Below, in pieces: positions 1 to 6,933 of a stretch of 13,045 nucleotides of DNA. The translations under genes were made by a program, and so were the position numbers. The notes below the pieces were generated by a model. That model was not told the DNA's origin. It did not search any database and worked only from the letters and a program-made list of their open reading frames with translations. The number at the start of each line of letters is the position of its first letter. Positions within the stretch are counted from its first letter, which is position 1. This stretch comes from JBGOUJ01 sp041477005. Lineage in GTDB: Bacteria; Acidobacteriota; Terriglobia; Bryobacterales; JACQDG01. Location: positions 1 to 13,045 of the forward strand of contig JBGOUJ010000156.1 in the NCBI GenBank assembly GCA_041477005.1, read 5' to 3'.

Positions 1-1708
1 CCGGATCCTGCAACGCCTCAATCGCCACCTTCTCCCACTCGGGACCGGCATAATAATGCGCGGTTTGGGGAATGATCATCACGTGACAGTTCGATTCCCT
101 AGCTCCCCGCTCGGTCAGGGCCTTCCGCAGTTTCGCCTCGCCGTATGCAGGGTCTACGCGCAGAAGGTAGGCAATCAGAGCGGGCTCGCAGGCCGGTGAC
201 GACAGGTTCCGGGTGTCCCCGGGCCGGGCGCGCCTCTGCTTGTCGATCGACTCTGACATCGACTCATAAAGGGCCTCGACCCGCGGCAGGATCGCCTTCG
301 ACCCGTACCGCGCGATCAGCTCCCGCCCGATCCAACTGCGCGTGCGCTCCACGTTGCGCAGGACCGCCGACTCGACCGAGGGCAGCGTTTGGTCCGGCAG
401 CATCGCCAAAACCTGAAACCCAAAGCGCGGCTCCGGGCGCTCGATGTCCGCGAGGATCAGTCGGCGTCCCTCCGTTGGATCGATCTCATACAGCCTGCGA
501 AGCGCAAGATCGCGCAACTCCGGGTGGCCTTCCGGGGGATCGTCGAGGATCTTCCGCAGCGTGGGGATCATCGCCGTTGTCTTTACCGCATCCCAGCGGT
601 AGCCGAGGATCTCGGACTGCTGCATCGAGGGCAGGTCGGTGAATGACGCCGCCAGATCTCCTCTGAGCTGGTCCGGAACCTCCCGCTTGGCCTGGGTCAG
701 CAGATCGGTGAGCGCGCGGAGCGACAGGGCTTTGGCGGCTCCTTCCTTCCGGGCGGCCGCTGCTGCGAGCTGGTCCGTGAGCGCTGCCAGCGTCTTCATC
801 TCATACTCGTATCGCCCCTTTTGTTCTTCGCGCCATTGCGCCTGCGCCGGCTCGGCCTGCGGATACGCCCCGGTCGCGCCGCGTTCGAGCCACGTCTTCA
901 ACTTCGCCAATGTCTCGACGAAGCCGGCTGAAATGGGCTGGCCCGGCTCGGCCAGCGCCTGTGCCATTGCCTCTGCCGCGACCACGCGGTGCGTTGCGCC
1001 CAGCAGGCAAAAGCGGAACTCGGAATCCAGTTGCGGGTCTGTGCCGCGAACCCACCGTACGCACTGGCGTAGCGCATTTGGCGTGTTCAGAAACCTGATC
1101 TGCCGGGCGGCGCTTCGGCGAAGCTCTGACGTACCCGAATCCGGCCCGGGCAGAACGGTCTCGAGAACCTCGACCGCCCGTTTCAACTCAGCGGCTTCCC
1201 ACTGCGGGTCGGCAGGCAGGACCGTAACGTTGACCGTATTCGACGTCAACTCGACCGGAGGCGTGGACGAGGCGTCCGGCGCTCGTTTAGCCGACACGCG
1301 TCTCGAGAGCACCGTGGTGCGATACTGTCCGGGCTTGTCGATGCGAATCCACTCGTTCAGGTCACGCCCGATGCTGACAGGTTTCTGCCCCAGCACGGCG
1401 ATTCCGCCTAGGCCTCCCATACCTACGAGCCCGGACCCGCCTGGAAAATAGTTCCGCAGCGGGTCGCTCGTGCCCTCAACCGGCTCGACCCGGAACTCAT
1501 CCGTGAAGTGTTGCCGCCCGACGCGGTCGTAAAGGCGCATGTCCAGCGAGTACTTGTCCGGCGAGGCGCTGCTGAACATCAGCTCGAGGGGAATCGTCTC
1601 ACCCAGGTGGAAGCGCGTCTGGCCTTGTTTCAGTCGGATGCGGAAGTCGATGTCCTGCCCTTGAGCCGCCACGGGCAGAGCAAGAGCCAGCGCGAGAAGC
1701 AGCCGCAT
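1..1708 (-). CDS. Exported protein of unknown function with HEAT-like C-terminal half (3' end beyond the window)
   Basis: The frame is open from an ATG at 1708 to the left edge, giving 569 codons without a stop. An in-frame TAG 11 codons upstream makes this the first possible ATG. The N-terminus (MRLLLALALALPVAAQG) is a clear Sec signal peptide, probably cut near VAA/Q. Residues about 20-165 look like a beta-sandwich domain, with alternating strands and a 'phenotype' of surface or substrate-binding domains. A glycine-rich loop lies near residues 90-110 (PGGSGLVGMGGLGG). From about residue 180 the protein is helical. Residues about 350-520 show HEAT-like spacing, with repeated 'LRKILDDPPEG..ELRDLALRRLYEIDP' style units. 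I do not recognise a named family and see no catalytic motif. It sits 64 nt after the RNB ribonuclease stop on the same strand, so co-transcription is possible. No strong Shine-Dalgarno sequence precedes it. That it is a real gene is well supported; the function is unknown. Confidence 0.85.
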   Translation of the reverse strand, partial: MRLLLALALALPVAAQGQDIDFRIRLKQGQTRFHLGETIPLELMFSSASPDKYSLDMRLYDRVGRQHFTDEFRVEPVEGTSDPLRNYFPGGSGLVGMGGLGGIAVLGQKPVSIGRDLNEWIRIDKPGQYRTTVLSRRVSAKRAPDASSTPPVELTSNTVNVTVLPADPQWEAAELKRAVEVLETVLPGPDSGTSELRRSAARQIRFLNTPNALRQCVRWVRGTDPQLDSEFRFCLLGATHRVVAAEAMAQALAEPGQPISAGFVETLAKLKTWLERGATGAYPQAEPAQAQWREEQKGRYEYEMKTLAALTDQLAAAAARKEGAAKALSLRALTDLLTQAKREVPDQLRGDLAASFTDLPSMQQSEILGYRWDAVKTTAMIPTLRKILDDPPEGHPELRDLALRRLYEIDPTEGRRLILADIERPEPRFGFQVLAMLPDQTLPSVESAVLRNVERTRSWIGRELIARYGSKAILPRVEALYESMSESIDKQRRARPGDTRNLSSPACEPALIAYLLRVDPAYGEAKLRKALTERGARESNCHVMIIPQTAHYYAGPEWEKVAIEALQDP

Positions 1709-1772
1709 ATCGTCTCTGACGCCCCGCCGCTCGATTAAGTTGCCTTGCCGCTAAAAGTCTCCCCGAGCCCGA

Positions 1773-3245
1773 CTACGCCGGCCTTGCAAAATCGATAAAC
1801 CCCCGCTGCGGATTGGTTCCCACCAGCGTCACCCGGAGCCGATCCCCCACGTCGAGGCCCTGCTCGCCGCGAATCAGGCGGCCCTCGGCCGGAGGCCCCA
1901 GCACGCGCACAAAGACGCCCTTCGGGGTGACGCCGGTCACCACGGCGGAGAAGGTCTGGCCGATCCGGTGCTGGAGCGCCACGGCCGCGATGCGTTTGTT
2001 CATCGCCCGTTCGACTTTGCGCGCGGCATCCTCCTTGAGGGTGCAGTTCCGCGCCACCGACGCCAGCTCCTGCTCTGAATAGGGCGAGGTCTGCTTGGCC
2101 AGGACCGACTTGATTAGGCGCTGCGTCACCGTATCGGCAAAGCGCCGGTTCGGCGCCGTGGAGTGGGTGTAATCATGGGCCGCCAGCGCAAAGTGCCCCT
2201 GCTCGGGATCACCAGGCCGGGCCAGCACGTACTCGCCCGGTCCCATCAGCTTGATCACCGACAGGGATACGTCGGCATAATGCACCGGGTCGGCGGCTTT
2301 CCGCTTTTGCAGGAATCGATTGAGCGCGCCCGAATCGGGCTCCGCCGGCAGCGTTTCCTCGTACCGCGCGGCAAGCTCGACGATGCGCGGCCATCGCTCC
2401 GGGGTCTTCACCACGCGCCGGATCGAAGCCACGCCGGCGCTCCCGAGCGTTCGCGCCATCACTTCGTTGGCGGCGACCATGAAGTCCTCAATCAGCTCGC
2501 TCGCGCGGTTCCGCCGACGGGCGGTGATGTCCTGCACCTGGCCGTTGGAGATGGTCGCCTGGGCCTCGGTGCGGTCGATGTCCAGCGCTCCCAAGCGATG
2601 CCGCTCTTCCCGGAGCGCTCGGGCGGCCTCGTCCTGCAGCTTCAATTGCGCCTGCAAATCGGCCGACGCCGAAACCTTGGGTGGTGCGGCGCCGGCGCCC
2701 TCCAGCCACGGCCCCACGCCGTTGTAGGTTAACTGCGCCTGGTTCCGCACCAGGGCGCGATAAATGCCGGACGAAGAAATGGCGCCATCGCCGCCGACAA
2801 CCATGTCGACCACAACGGCCAGCCGGTCGCCATTCTCGGCGAGCGAGGTGAGATCCGTCGACAGCGCCTCCGGCAGCATGGAAAAAGTCCTTATGCCGGT
2901 GTAGACCGTGGTCGTTTGCGCAGCCGCATGCCGATCGATGGGCGAGCCGATGGCCACGTCGCAATCGACATCAGCAATGGCGACGAGAACACGAATGCCG
3001 CCATCGGCGCGGTCTGCGACCTCGGCCTGGTCCAGATCGCGCGAAGTGTCGTTGTCGATCGAAGACCACAACAGATGGCGCAGGTCGCGGGCATCTCCGT
3101 GCACATCGCCATCCCCGCCGGCCGCCGCGCGGGCCTTGAGCGCCGCCAGTTGCTCGTTGACCTCCGGGGGAAAATCGGGATCAAAGCCCGCCTCGATCAT
3201 CTCCTGGTGGGCGGCAGCCAAAAGGTCGAACCCGGTGTGAGGCAT
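1773..3245 (-). CDS. RNB-family exoribonuclease (RNase II/R-like) with C-terminal S1-like domain
   Basis: A predicted 490-residue cytoplasmic 3'-5' exoribonuclease. The RNB core runs from about residue 50 to 385. Visible motifs are the catalytic acidic cluster SIDNDTSRDLDQ (D64, D70, D72, with Q73 where RNase II has a fourth Asp), VAIADVD, an SPIDRHAAA/TVYTGIR segment, MLPEALSTDLTSL, ELIEDFMVAANEVMA (249-264) and the RNA-binding loop THSTAPNRRFAD (360-371). Residues about 425-488 form a short S1/OB-like domain (GQTFSAVVTGVTPKGVFVRV). There is no full set of N-terminal cold-shock domains as in E. coli RNase II/R. This resembles the compact Deinococcus-type RNB proteins as I remember them. I chose the ATG at 3245 because MPHTGFDLLAAAH begins the conserved helical N-terminus. 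A longer in-frame start at 3341 would add 32 residues encoded by a tandem repeat. No Shine-Dalgarno is obvious before 3245. The gene follows vapB on the same strand. Confidence 0.92.
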   Translation of the reverse strand: MPHTGFDLLAAAHQEMIEAGFDPDFPPEVNEQLAALKARAAAGGDGDVHGDARDLRHLLWSSIDNDTSRDLDQAEVADRADGGIRVLVAIADVDCDVAIGSPIDRHAAAQTTTVYTGIRTFSMLPEALSTDLTSLAENGDRLAVVVDMVVGGDGAISSSGIYRALVRNQAQLTYNGVGPWLEGAGAAPPKVSASADLQAQLKLQDEAARALREERHRLGALDIDRTEAQATISNGQVQDITARRRNRASELIEDFMVAANEVMARTLGSAGVASIRRVVKTPERWPRIVELAARYEETLPAEPDSGALNRFLQKRKAADPVHYADVSLSVIKLMGPGEYVLARPGDPEQGHFALAAHDYTHSTAPNRRFADTVTQRLIKSVLAKQTSPYSEQELASVARNCTLKEDAARKVERAMNKRIAAVALQHRIGQTFSAVVTGVTPKGVFVRVLGPPAEGRLIRGEQGLDVGDRLRVTLVGTNPQRGFIDFARPA

Positions 3246-3272
3246 AAGACGAAAGGCTAGCACGGAAGAATT

Positions 3273-3304
3273 GAGAAATTGAGGAATGGAGAAATTGAGG
3301 AATG
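3273..3304. repeat. Perfect 16-bp tandem duplication (two copies) in a low-complexity A/G tract
   Basis: The unit GAGAAATTGAGGAATG occurs twice with no mismatch (3273-3288 and 3289-3304). It is preceded by a further partial copy (GAATT, 3268-3272). The tract is much more AT-rich and purine-biased than its neighbours. It lies between the vapB stop and the ATG chosen for the RNB ribonuclease, so it would be 5' untranslated sequence of the RNB message, or an N-terminal extension if translation starts at 3341. Short repeats of this type recur between genes in some large soil-bacterial genomes. Whether this is one of a dispersed family cannot be seen from a single window. Confidence 0.85.
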
Positions 3305-3328
3305 AAAACACCCCGCTTGGGGCGACCT

Positions 3329-3343
3329 GCAGGTACTGCATCA
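3329..3343 (-). pseudogene. Possible remnant of a vapC toxin start
   Basis: The vapB stop codon TGA (3343-3341) overlaps an ATG in the arrangement TGATG, the usual vapB-vapC junction. The first four codons read M-Q-Y-L, which matches the common VapC (PIN-domain) start M-x-Y-L-L-D-T-N. The next residues are Q-V-A-P-S-G, so the first catalytic Asp and the rest of a PIN domain are absent. The frame then runs through the tandem repeat and joins the RNB ribonuclease frame. The reading is that vapC was deleted just after its fourth codon. Four matching residues are weak evidence taken alone. The TGATG overlap and the missing toxin support it. Confidence 0.4.
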
Positions 3344-3571
3344 GAGCCGTGTTCTCTTCTGTGGCTTCGGTTGTTTCCGACCGCCCTTGAAGAAGTCTGG
3401 AGAAAACCCAGCCAGCAACTCGAATGCCGGAGCGAGGCTTTGGGGCTGCTCCCGGAGCACGATCTCATCGCCGCGCCGCAGGATCTCTACTTCCTCAGAA
3501 TGAAACTGAAACTCTCGGGGAATCCGCACGGCCTGCGAGTTCCCGCTGCGGAAGACTCTGGTGGTTGCCAT
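3341..3571 (-). CDS. vapB: VapB-type antitoxin (SpoVT/AbrB fold), without an adjacent toxin gene
   Basis: This 76-residue protein has the normal VapB length. The N-terminal swapped-hairpin DNA-binding domain (residues 1-46) shows the family signature RVFRSGNSQAVRIPREFQF followed by EVEILRRGDEIVLRE. The C-terminal tail (about 47-76), which normally wraps the toxin, reads FELLAGFSPDFFKGGRKQPKPQKR. This is close to the usual toxin-neutralising tail with its DF and R.QP residues. VapB proteins neutralise the PIN-domain RNase VapC and repress their own promoter. No PIN-domain gene follows: the next coding sequence on this strand is an RNB ribonuclease. The purine-rich AGGGAGG touches the ATG with no spacer, which is too close for a normal Shine-Dalgarno. 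A TATACT box 7 nt upstream suggests a leaderless or nearly leaderless message. The intact tail suggests either recent toxin loss or a toxin encoded elsewhere. Confidence 0.9.
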   Translation of the reverse strand: MATTRVFRSGNSQAVRIPREFQFHSEEVEILRRGDEIVLREQPQSLAPAFELLAGFSPDFFKGGRKQPKPQKRTRL

Positions 3572-3578
3572 CCTCCCT

Positions 3579-3600
3579 AGTATACACCCACTGTATATAC
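3579..3600 (-). promoter_or_regulatory. Probable vapB promoter -10 box inside an operator-like dyad
   Basis: On the minus strand, GTATATAC and GTGTATAC flank 5 nt, forming a dyad (3580-3600) whose 8-bp half-sites match at 7 of 8 positions. It overlaps a TATACT hexamer (3584-3579) ending 7 nt before the vapB ATG. GTATAC-like palindromes over the -10 box are what an autorepressing VapB/AbrB-fold antitoxin would be expected to bind. No convincing -35 hexamer is visible at 16-18 nt. The site was called by eye. Confidence 0.5.
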
Positions 3601-3630
3601 GATGGCGCTGGAACGGCGTACCTTACGTCC

Positions 3631-4938
3631 TTACACGATCCCGCTGAGCCGGGTGTCGGCGGTGGGGAAGCTTTCCACGCGGGTCTTCATGACCTCGCCG
3701 GCGACCGTCAGGTAGAGGTCGCCCATGGTGCCGGTCATGGCGGTGTGGAGGCCGGTCTTCAGGTTGCCGGCGTGGCCGGCGAGGATGCAGGCCAAGCCGT
3801 TGTTCTTGTGGGCGTTGGCTTCGGCGTGCTCGTGGAGGAACAGCAGGCAACAGTGGTCGAGCAGCGTGCCGTCGCCTTCGCGGATGGACTTCATCTTCGC
3901 CAGCAGGTAGGCGAACTCCTCGACGTGCCAGCGGCAGATGTCGCGCAGGATGCGCTGGCCGTCGGGGGCGTCGGCGTGGGTGTGGGTGTAGTCGTGGTGT
4001 CGCAGCGCCGTGTAGCCGAGCCAGGGGAACCGCACCAGACTCTGGCATTTCGTCAGCATGTAAGACGCCACGCGGGTCTGGCGCGAGGCCAGGGCGTGGA
4101 CCAGCAGGTCGGTCTGGAGCCTGGCGATCCGCGGGTAGTCGGTCATGTCGCCGCCGATCTCGGGCTCCTTTACCTGGCGGTATTCCGGCGGCAGGCTCGC
4201 CACCGCCCGTTCCATCTCGCGGATCGAGGTGAGGTGCTCGTCCAGCCGCAGCTTGTCCTCCTGGCCGAGATTCGATTTCAGGTCGGCGGTGGAGGCGCGC
4301 ACGGCGTCCAGGATGCTCCGCTTGCGGTTCACCCAGGCCACGTCCTTGGTCCCGAAAAGCCGGTCGAACAGGTTGTGCGGGATGACCTCGGGCGGCAGGG
4401 AGCGGTCGTAGCCGGCCCAGCTCAGGTTTCGCTGGATGCTCTCCCCGTGCGACTCCTGGCAGACTCCGATCTGCAGCGACCGGAACCGCGACTCGCCGCC
4501 GATTTTGGAGGCAATCACCTGGTCCGCCGACGGCCCGCCGGCGCCACGGCCGGTGTAGGAGGTTCCTGAAACCAGGGCGCTCATCGAGCGATGATGGTCG
4601 TTGCCCGGGCCGGGCTTGCGGGCGGCGGGGTTATCGAGACCGGTGATGACGTGGATGTCCTTGCGGAACGGTCCCAGGGGCGCCAGGCACGGGGTCATCT
4701 CATAATCGGGGCCGGTCTCGGCCGGGATCCAGTAGCGCTCCGGGATGCCGTTGCCGTTGAACCACAGCACGAATCGCGACTCGATGGGGGCCTGCAGCAC
4801 CTTGCTCTCGGCCGCGAAGGCCGTGCCGCTGCTATTGAACATCGCGGCGAACGGGGGCAGGCCAATCCGCACCACGGCGCCCGACAGGCCGATCCCCTTC
4901 AAAAGCGCCCGGCGCGAAAGCCTCCCGTTTTGCGGCAT
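3631..4938 (-). CDS. DUF1552 family exported protein (Tat-type signal)
   Basis: A 435-residue protein of the DUF1552 family, which is common in Acidobacteriota, Planctomycetota and Verrucomicrobiota and nearly always paired with DUF1592-type cytochromes. Its biochemical role is not established. Residues 8-32 (SRRALLKGIGLSGAVVRIGL...) resemble a twin-arginine leader: paired Arg, LK, then a weakly hydrophobic stretch. Family features include the early strand FVLWFNGNGIPERYW (56-70), NDHHRSMSALVSGTSYTG (113-130), a Q/E-rich helical middle with LDEHLTSIREMERAVA (232-247), and the C-terminal histidine-rich stretch LLDHCCLLFLHEHAEANAHKNNGL (359-382). The last is placed where the family usually has a metal-ligand-like or alkaline-phosphatase/DUF1501-like segment. 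The gene starts 9 nt after the DUF1592 stop (TAGTCTAGGGCCATG), so it is the last gene of the four-gene unit. Periplasmic location is inferred from the leader. Confidence 0.93.
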   Translation of the reverse strand: MPQNGRLSRRALLKGIGLSGAVVRIGLPPFAAMFNSSGTAFAAESKVLQAPIESRFVLWFNGNGIPERYWIPAETGPDYEMTPCLAPLGPFRKDIHVITGLDNPAARKPGPGNDHHRSMSALVSGTSYTGRGAGGPSADQVIASKIGGESRFRSLQIGVCQESHGESIQRNLSWAGYDRSLPPEVIPHNLFDRLFGTKDVAWVNRKRSILDAVRASTADLKSNLGQEDKLRLDEHLTSIREMERAVASLPPEYRQVKEPEIGGDMTDYPRIARLQTDLLVHALASRQTRVASYMLTKCQSLVRFPWLGYTALRHHDYTHTHADAPDGQRILRDICRWHVEEFAYLLAKMKSIREGDGTLLDHCCLLFLHEHAEANAHKNNGLACILAGHAGNLKTGLHTAMTGTMGDLYLTVAGEVMKTRVESFPTADTRLSGIV

Positions 4939-4947
4939 GGCCCTAGA

Positions 4948-6933
4948 CTAGTCCTTTACACCTCGAAATTCCTTCGAGGTTACTAATGCAATCATAAGCT
5001 CTTTGAAACGAAATTGCGAGTCCCGAAACGCCTCAAAGGTCCCCTGGATGGCGGGGTGGTCGGCCGGGGCCTCCTGGCGGCCGAAAGCGTAGCGGAAAAG
5101 CTGTTTCACCACGCACTCCTGGCATTGTTCGTCGGCCGCCAGGATGGCGCCCAGTTCCCGGGGGGACGAGAAGGCGGAATTGGGGATGCCTGCCACCGCC
5201 CCTTTGCCTTCGAGCGGCAACTGCGCGGTGGTGTCCCTCTTGCCACGCTCGGCACGGGTGGGGATGAAGACGATGGTCTGCTTTTCGCGGCGCCGGCCAA
5301 TGGCGTCGTACTTTTCGAGTCCGAAGCCGATGGGGTCGAGCAGCCCGTGGCAGCTCTTGCAGATCGGCTCCGAGCGGTGGGCTTCGAGGCGCTCCTTGGT
5401 GGTCTGGGGCTTGGACTCCTCCGGCGGCGCCAGATTCATGTTGGTGCCGGGCGGGGGGCTGGGGATCTTCTGGCAGAGCAACTGCTCTCGGACGAACAGA
5501 CCGCGGGCGGTCGGCGAGGTCTCATCGGGCTTGCTGGTGAGCGTCAGAAACGTCCCTTCACCCAGAATGCCGGCTCGATCGGAGTGCCCGCCCGGCCCCG
5601 CCGTAAACTTCACCAGGCCGAACTCCTCGGTGGGCTTGGGAACGCCGTAGACTGAGGCCAGGTCGGAGTTGAGGTAGCCGTACTCGGCGGTGTAAATATC
5701 CATGAAGTTGCGGTCGTTCCAGACGGCGTCGGCGATCAGACGGCGAGTCTCCTCAGTCATCGCCACGCCCAGCTCGGGGGTGTACACCCCGTAGAGGCGG
5801 CGGTCTTTCACCGTTCCCAGCACGCGATCGAAGCGCAGCCATTCCGAGACGAACTCATCAAGGGCCTGACGCGCCCGCGGATCTCCCAGCATCCGCCGCG
5901 CCTGCCTCCCAACCTTCTCCTTGGATCCTAGCTCACCTGCCGCGGCCGCCTGAAAAAGCTCGGCGTCGGGCATGGTGTCCCAGAGGAAGTAGGAGAGCCG
6001 GCCGGCCAGATCATACTGCCCCCACTTCCCGCCCTTTTCCGGGCGGAAGAGGAAGGCCGGCGCTTGCAGCATCGCCTCCACCACCACCTGGGCGCCCGCC
6101 AGGAACTGGCCGTTCCGCTTGGCTTCCTCGGCAAATAATGCCTCATAGCGCCGCTGCTCCGGCTCAGTCAAGGGCCTGCGAAAGGTCTTCAGCCCAAACG
6201 CGCGGACGAACTTCGCGCGGCAACCGGCATCGCCGGCCGAGGAAGGACGGCAGGGAATCAGGCCGTTGGTGTCCCCGCCGCGAAAGGCGTTCTTGGCGAG
6301 CTTTTCGGCCGCCGCGCTGTAGGCCTCGGCCAGCAACGGTGAGACGCTCTGCGCCTCGGCCTGGTTCTTAAAGCCGCTGACGAAGTCCTCGGTCGGGAAC
6401 TGACTCGCGGGCAGGGTCTGGTCGCCCAGGAGGTCGCGGACGGTATTGTTGTACTGGCTGTGGGTGAGCCGCCGCATCATTTCCGGGGCGGCGGTCCCGC
6501 CAGTGCTTTTAGCCTCTATGCCGGAGGCGGGGACGGCCGGGGCGGCCGGAAGTGTTGCCACGTAGTTTACCCAGCGGATCCAGGCGGCGTCTTCTTTGCT
6601 GCCGGGAGCAACCAGCTTCCCGCCGGCGTGGGCGATGCGGTTGGTCGGCTTGATCAGCAGCAGCGATCGCTCTGGATGCTCCCGATCGACCAGCGCCGCG
6701 AGGCTCCGGCCGAAAGCTTCGACCTCCTCGGCCGACGCCGTCTCGGGCGGAAAATGCAGGCGCGTCGTCGCGGCCACACCGTTCTCGACGTGGCAGCCGC
6801 GGCAGTTCTTCTCCTGCATAATCGGGTAGATGGTCTTCGAGAAAAAGCGGCCGTCCACAGCCGGATCGCTCTGCGCCCAGAGGAGCAGGGCCGCCGGGAG
6901 TAAAGCAATACCGAGCTGATTCCAACGCTTCAT
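4948..6933 (-). CDS. DUF1592-type planctomycete-style c-type cytochrome (PSCyt1-DUF1587-DUF1595-DUF1592-DUF1588-DUF1585)
   Basis: A 661-residue exported haem protein. A signal peptide (about 1-20, LGIALLPAALLLWA) precedes a cytochrome-like domain with the haem motif CRGCH (44-48) and a possible distal region near LVAPGSKEDAAWIRWV (108-122). Next come DUF1587 (MRRLTHSQYNNTVRDLLGD, 153-171), DUF1595 (TFRRPLTEPEQRRYEALF, 250-267), DUF1592 (DLAGRLSYFLWDTMPDAELF, 308-327), DUF1588 (GILGEGTFLTLTSKPDETSPTARG, 455-478, through a second motif CKSCH at 525-529 and LLDPIGFGLEKYDAIG), and DUF1585 at the C-terminus (LFRYAFGRQ, FKELMIALVTSKEFR). A third pair CQEC (604-607) lacks the histidine. The family is thought to act in envelope electron transfer, but no substrate is established. 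I chose the ATG at 6933 over a TTG at 6939. That ATG overlaps the LRR protein 2 stop as ATGA, implying coupled translation. The next gene encodes its usual partner, DUF1552. Confidence 0.94.
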   Translation of the reverse strand: MKRWNQLGIALLPAALLLWAQSDPAVDGRFFSKTIYPIMQEKNCRGCHVENGVAATTRLHFPPETASAEEVEAFGRSLAALVDREHPERSLLLIKPTNRIAHAGGKLVAPGSKEDAAWIRWVNYVATLPAAPAVPASGIEAKSTGGTAAPEMMRRLTHSQYNNTVRDLLGDQTLPASQFPTEDFVSGFKNQAEAQSVSPLLAEAYSAAAEKLAKNAFRGGDTNGLIPCRPSSAGDAGCRAKFVRAFGLKTFRRPLTEPEQRRYEALFAEEAKRNGQFLAGAQVVVEAMLQAPAFLFRPEKGGKWGQYDLAGRLSYFLWDTMPDAELFQAAAAGELGSKEKVGRQARRMLGDPRARQALDEFVSEWLRFDRVLGTVKDRRLYGVYTPELGVAMTEETRRLIADAVWNDRNFMDIYTAEYGYLNSDLASVYGVPKPTEEFGLVKFTAGPGGHSDRAGILGEGTFLTLTSKPDETSPTARGLFVREQLLCQKIPSPPPGTNMNLAPPEESKPQTTKERLEAHRSEPICKSCHGLLDPIGFGLEKYDAIGRRREKQTIVFIPTRAERGKRDTTAQLPLEGKGAVAGIPNSAFSSPRELGAILAADEQCQECVVKQLFRYAFGRQEAPADHPAIQGTFEAFRDSQFRFKELMIALVTSKEFRGVKD

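Noticed and set aside
145..1451. Plus-strand open frames over the left 1.5 kb
   Set aside because: They are Arg/Ser/Pro-rich shadows of the long minus-strand gene at 1-1708, which has a signal peptide and sensible composition.
1738..1772. Short AGTC/GACT dyad followed by TTTT after the RNB gene (minus strand) as a terminator
   Set aside because: The stem is only 4 bp, too weak to call.
1773..3341. Longer form of the RNB gene starting at 3341 (522 residues)
   Set aside because: The extra 32 residues are encoded by the tandem repeat and the vapB-stop overlap and do not look like conserved protein; MPHTGFDLLAAAH at 3245 is the better start.
3424..4569. 381-codon plus-strand open frame
   Set aside because: Gly/Val/Gln-rich antisense of the DUF1552 gene, with no recognisable motif.
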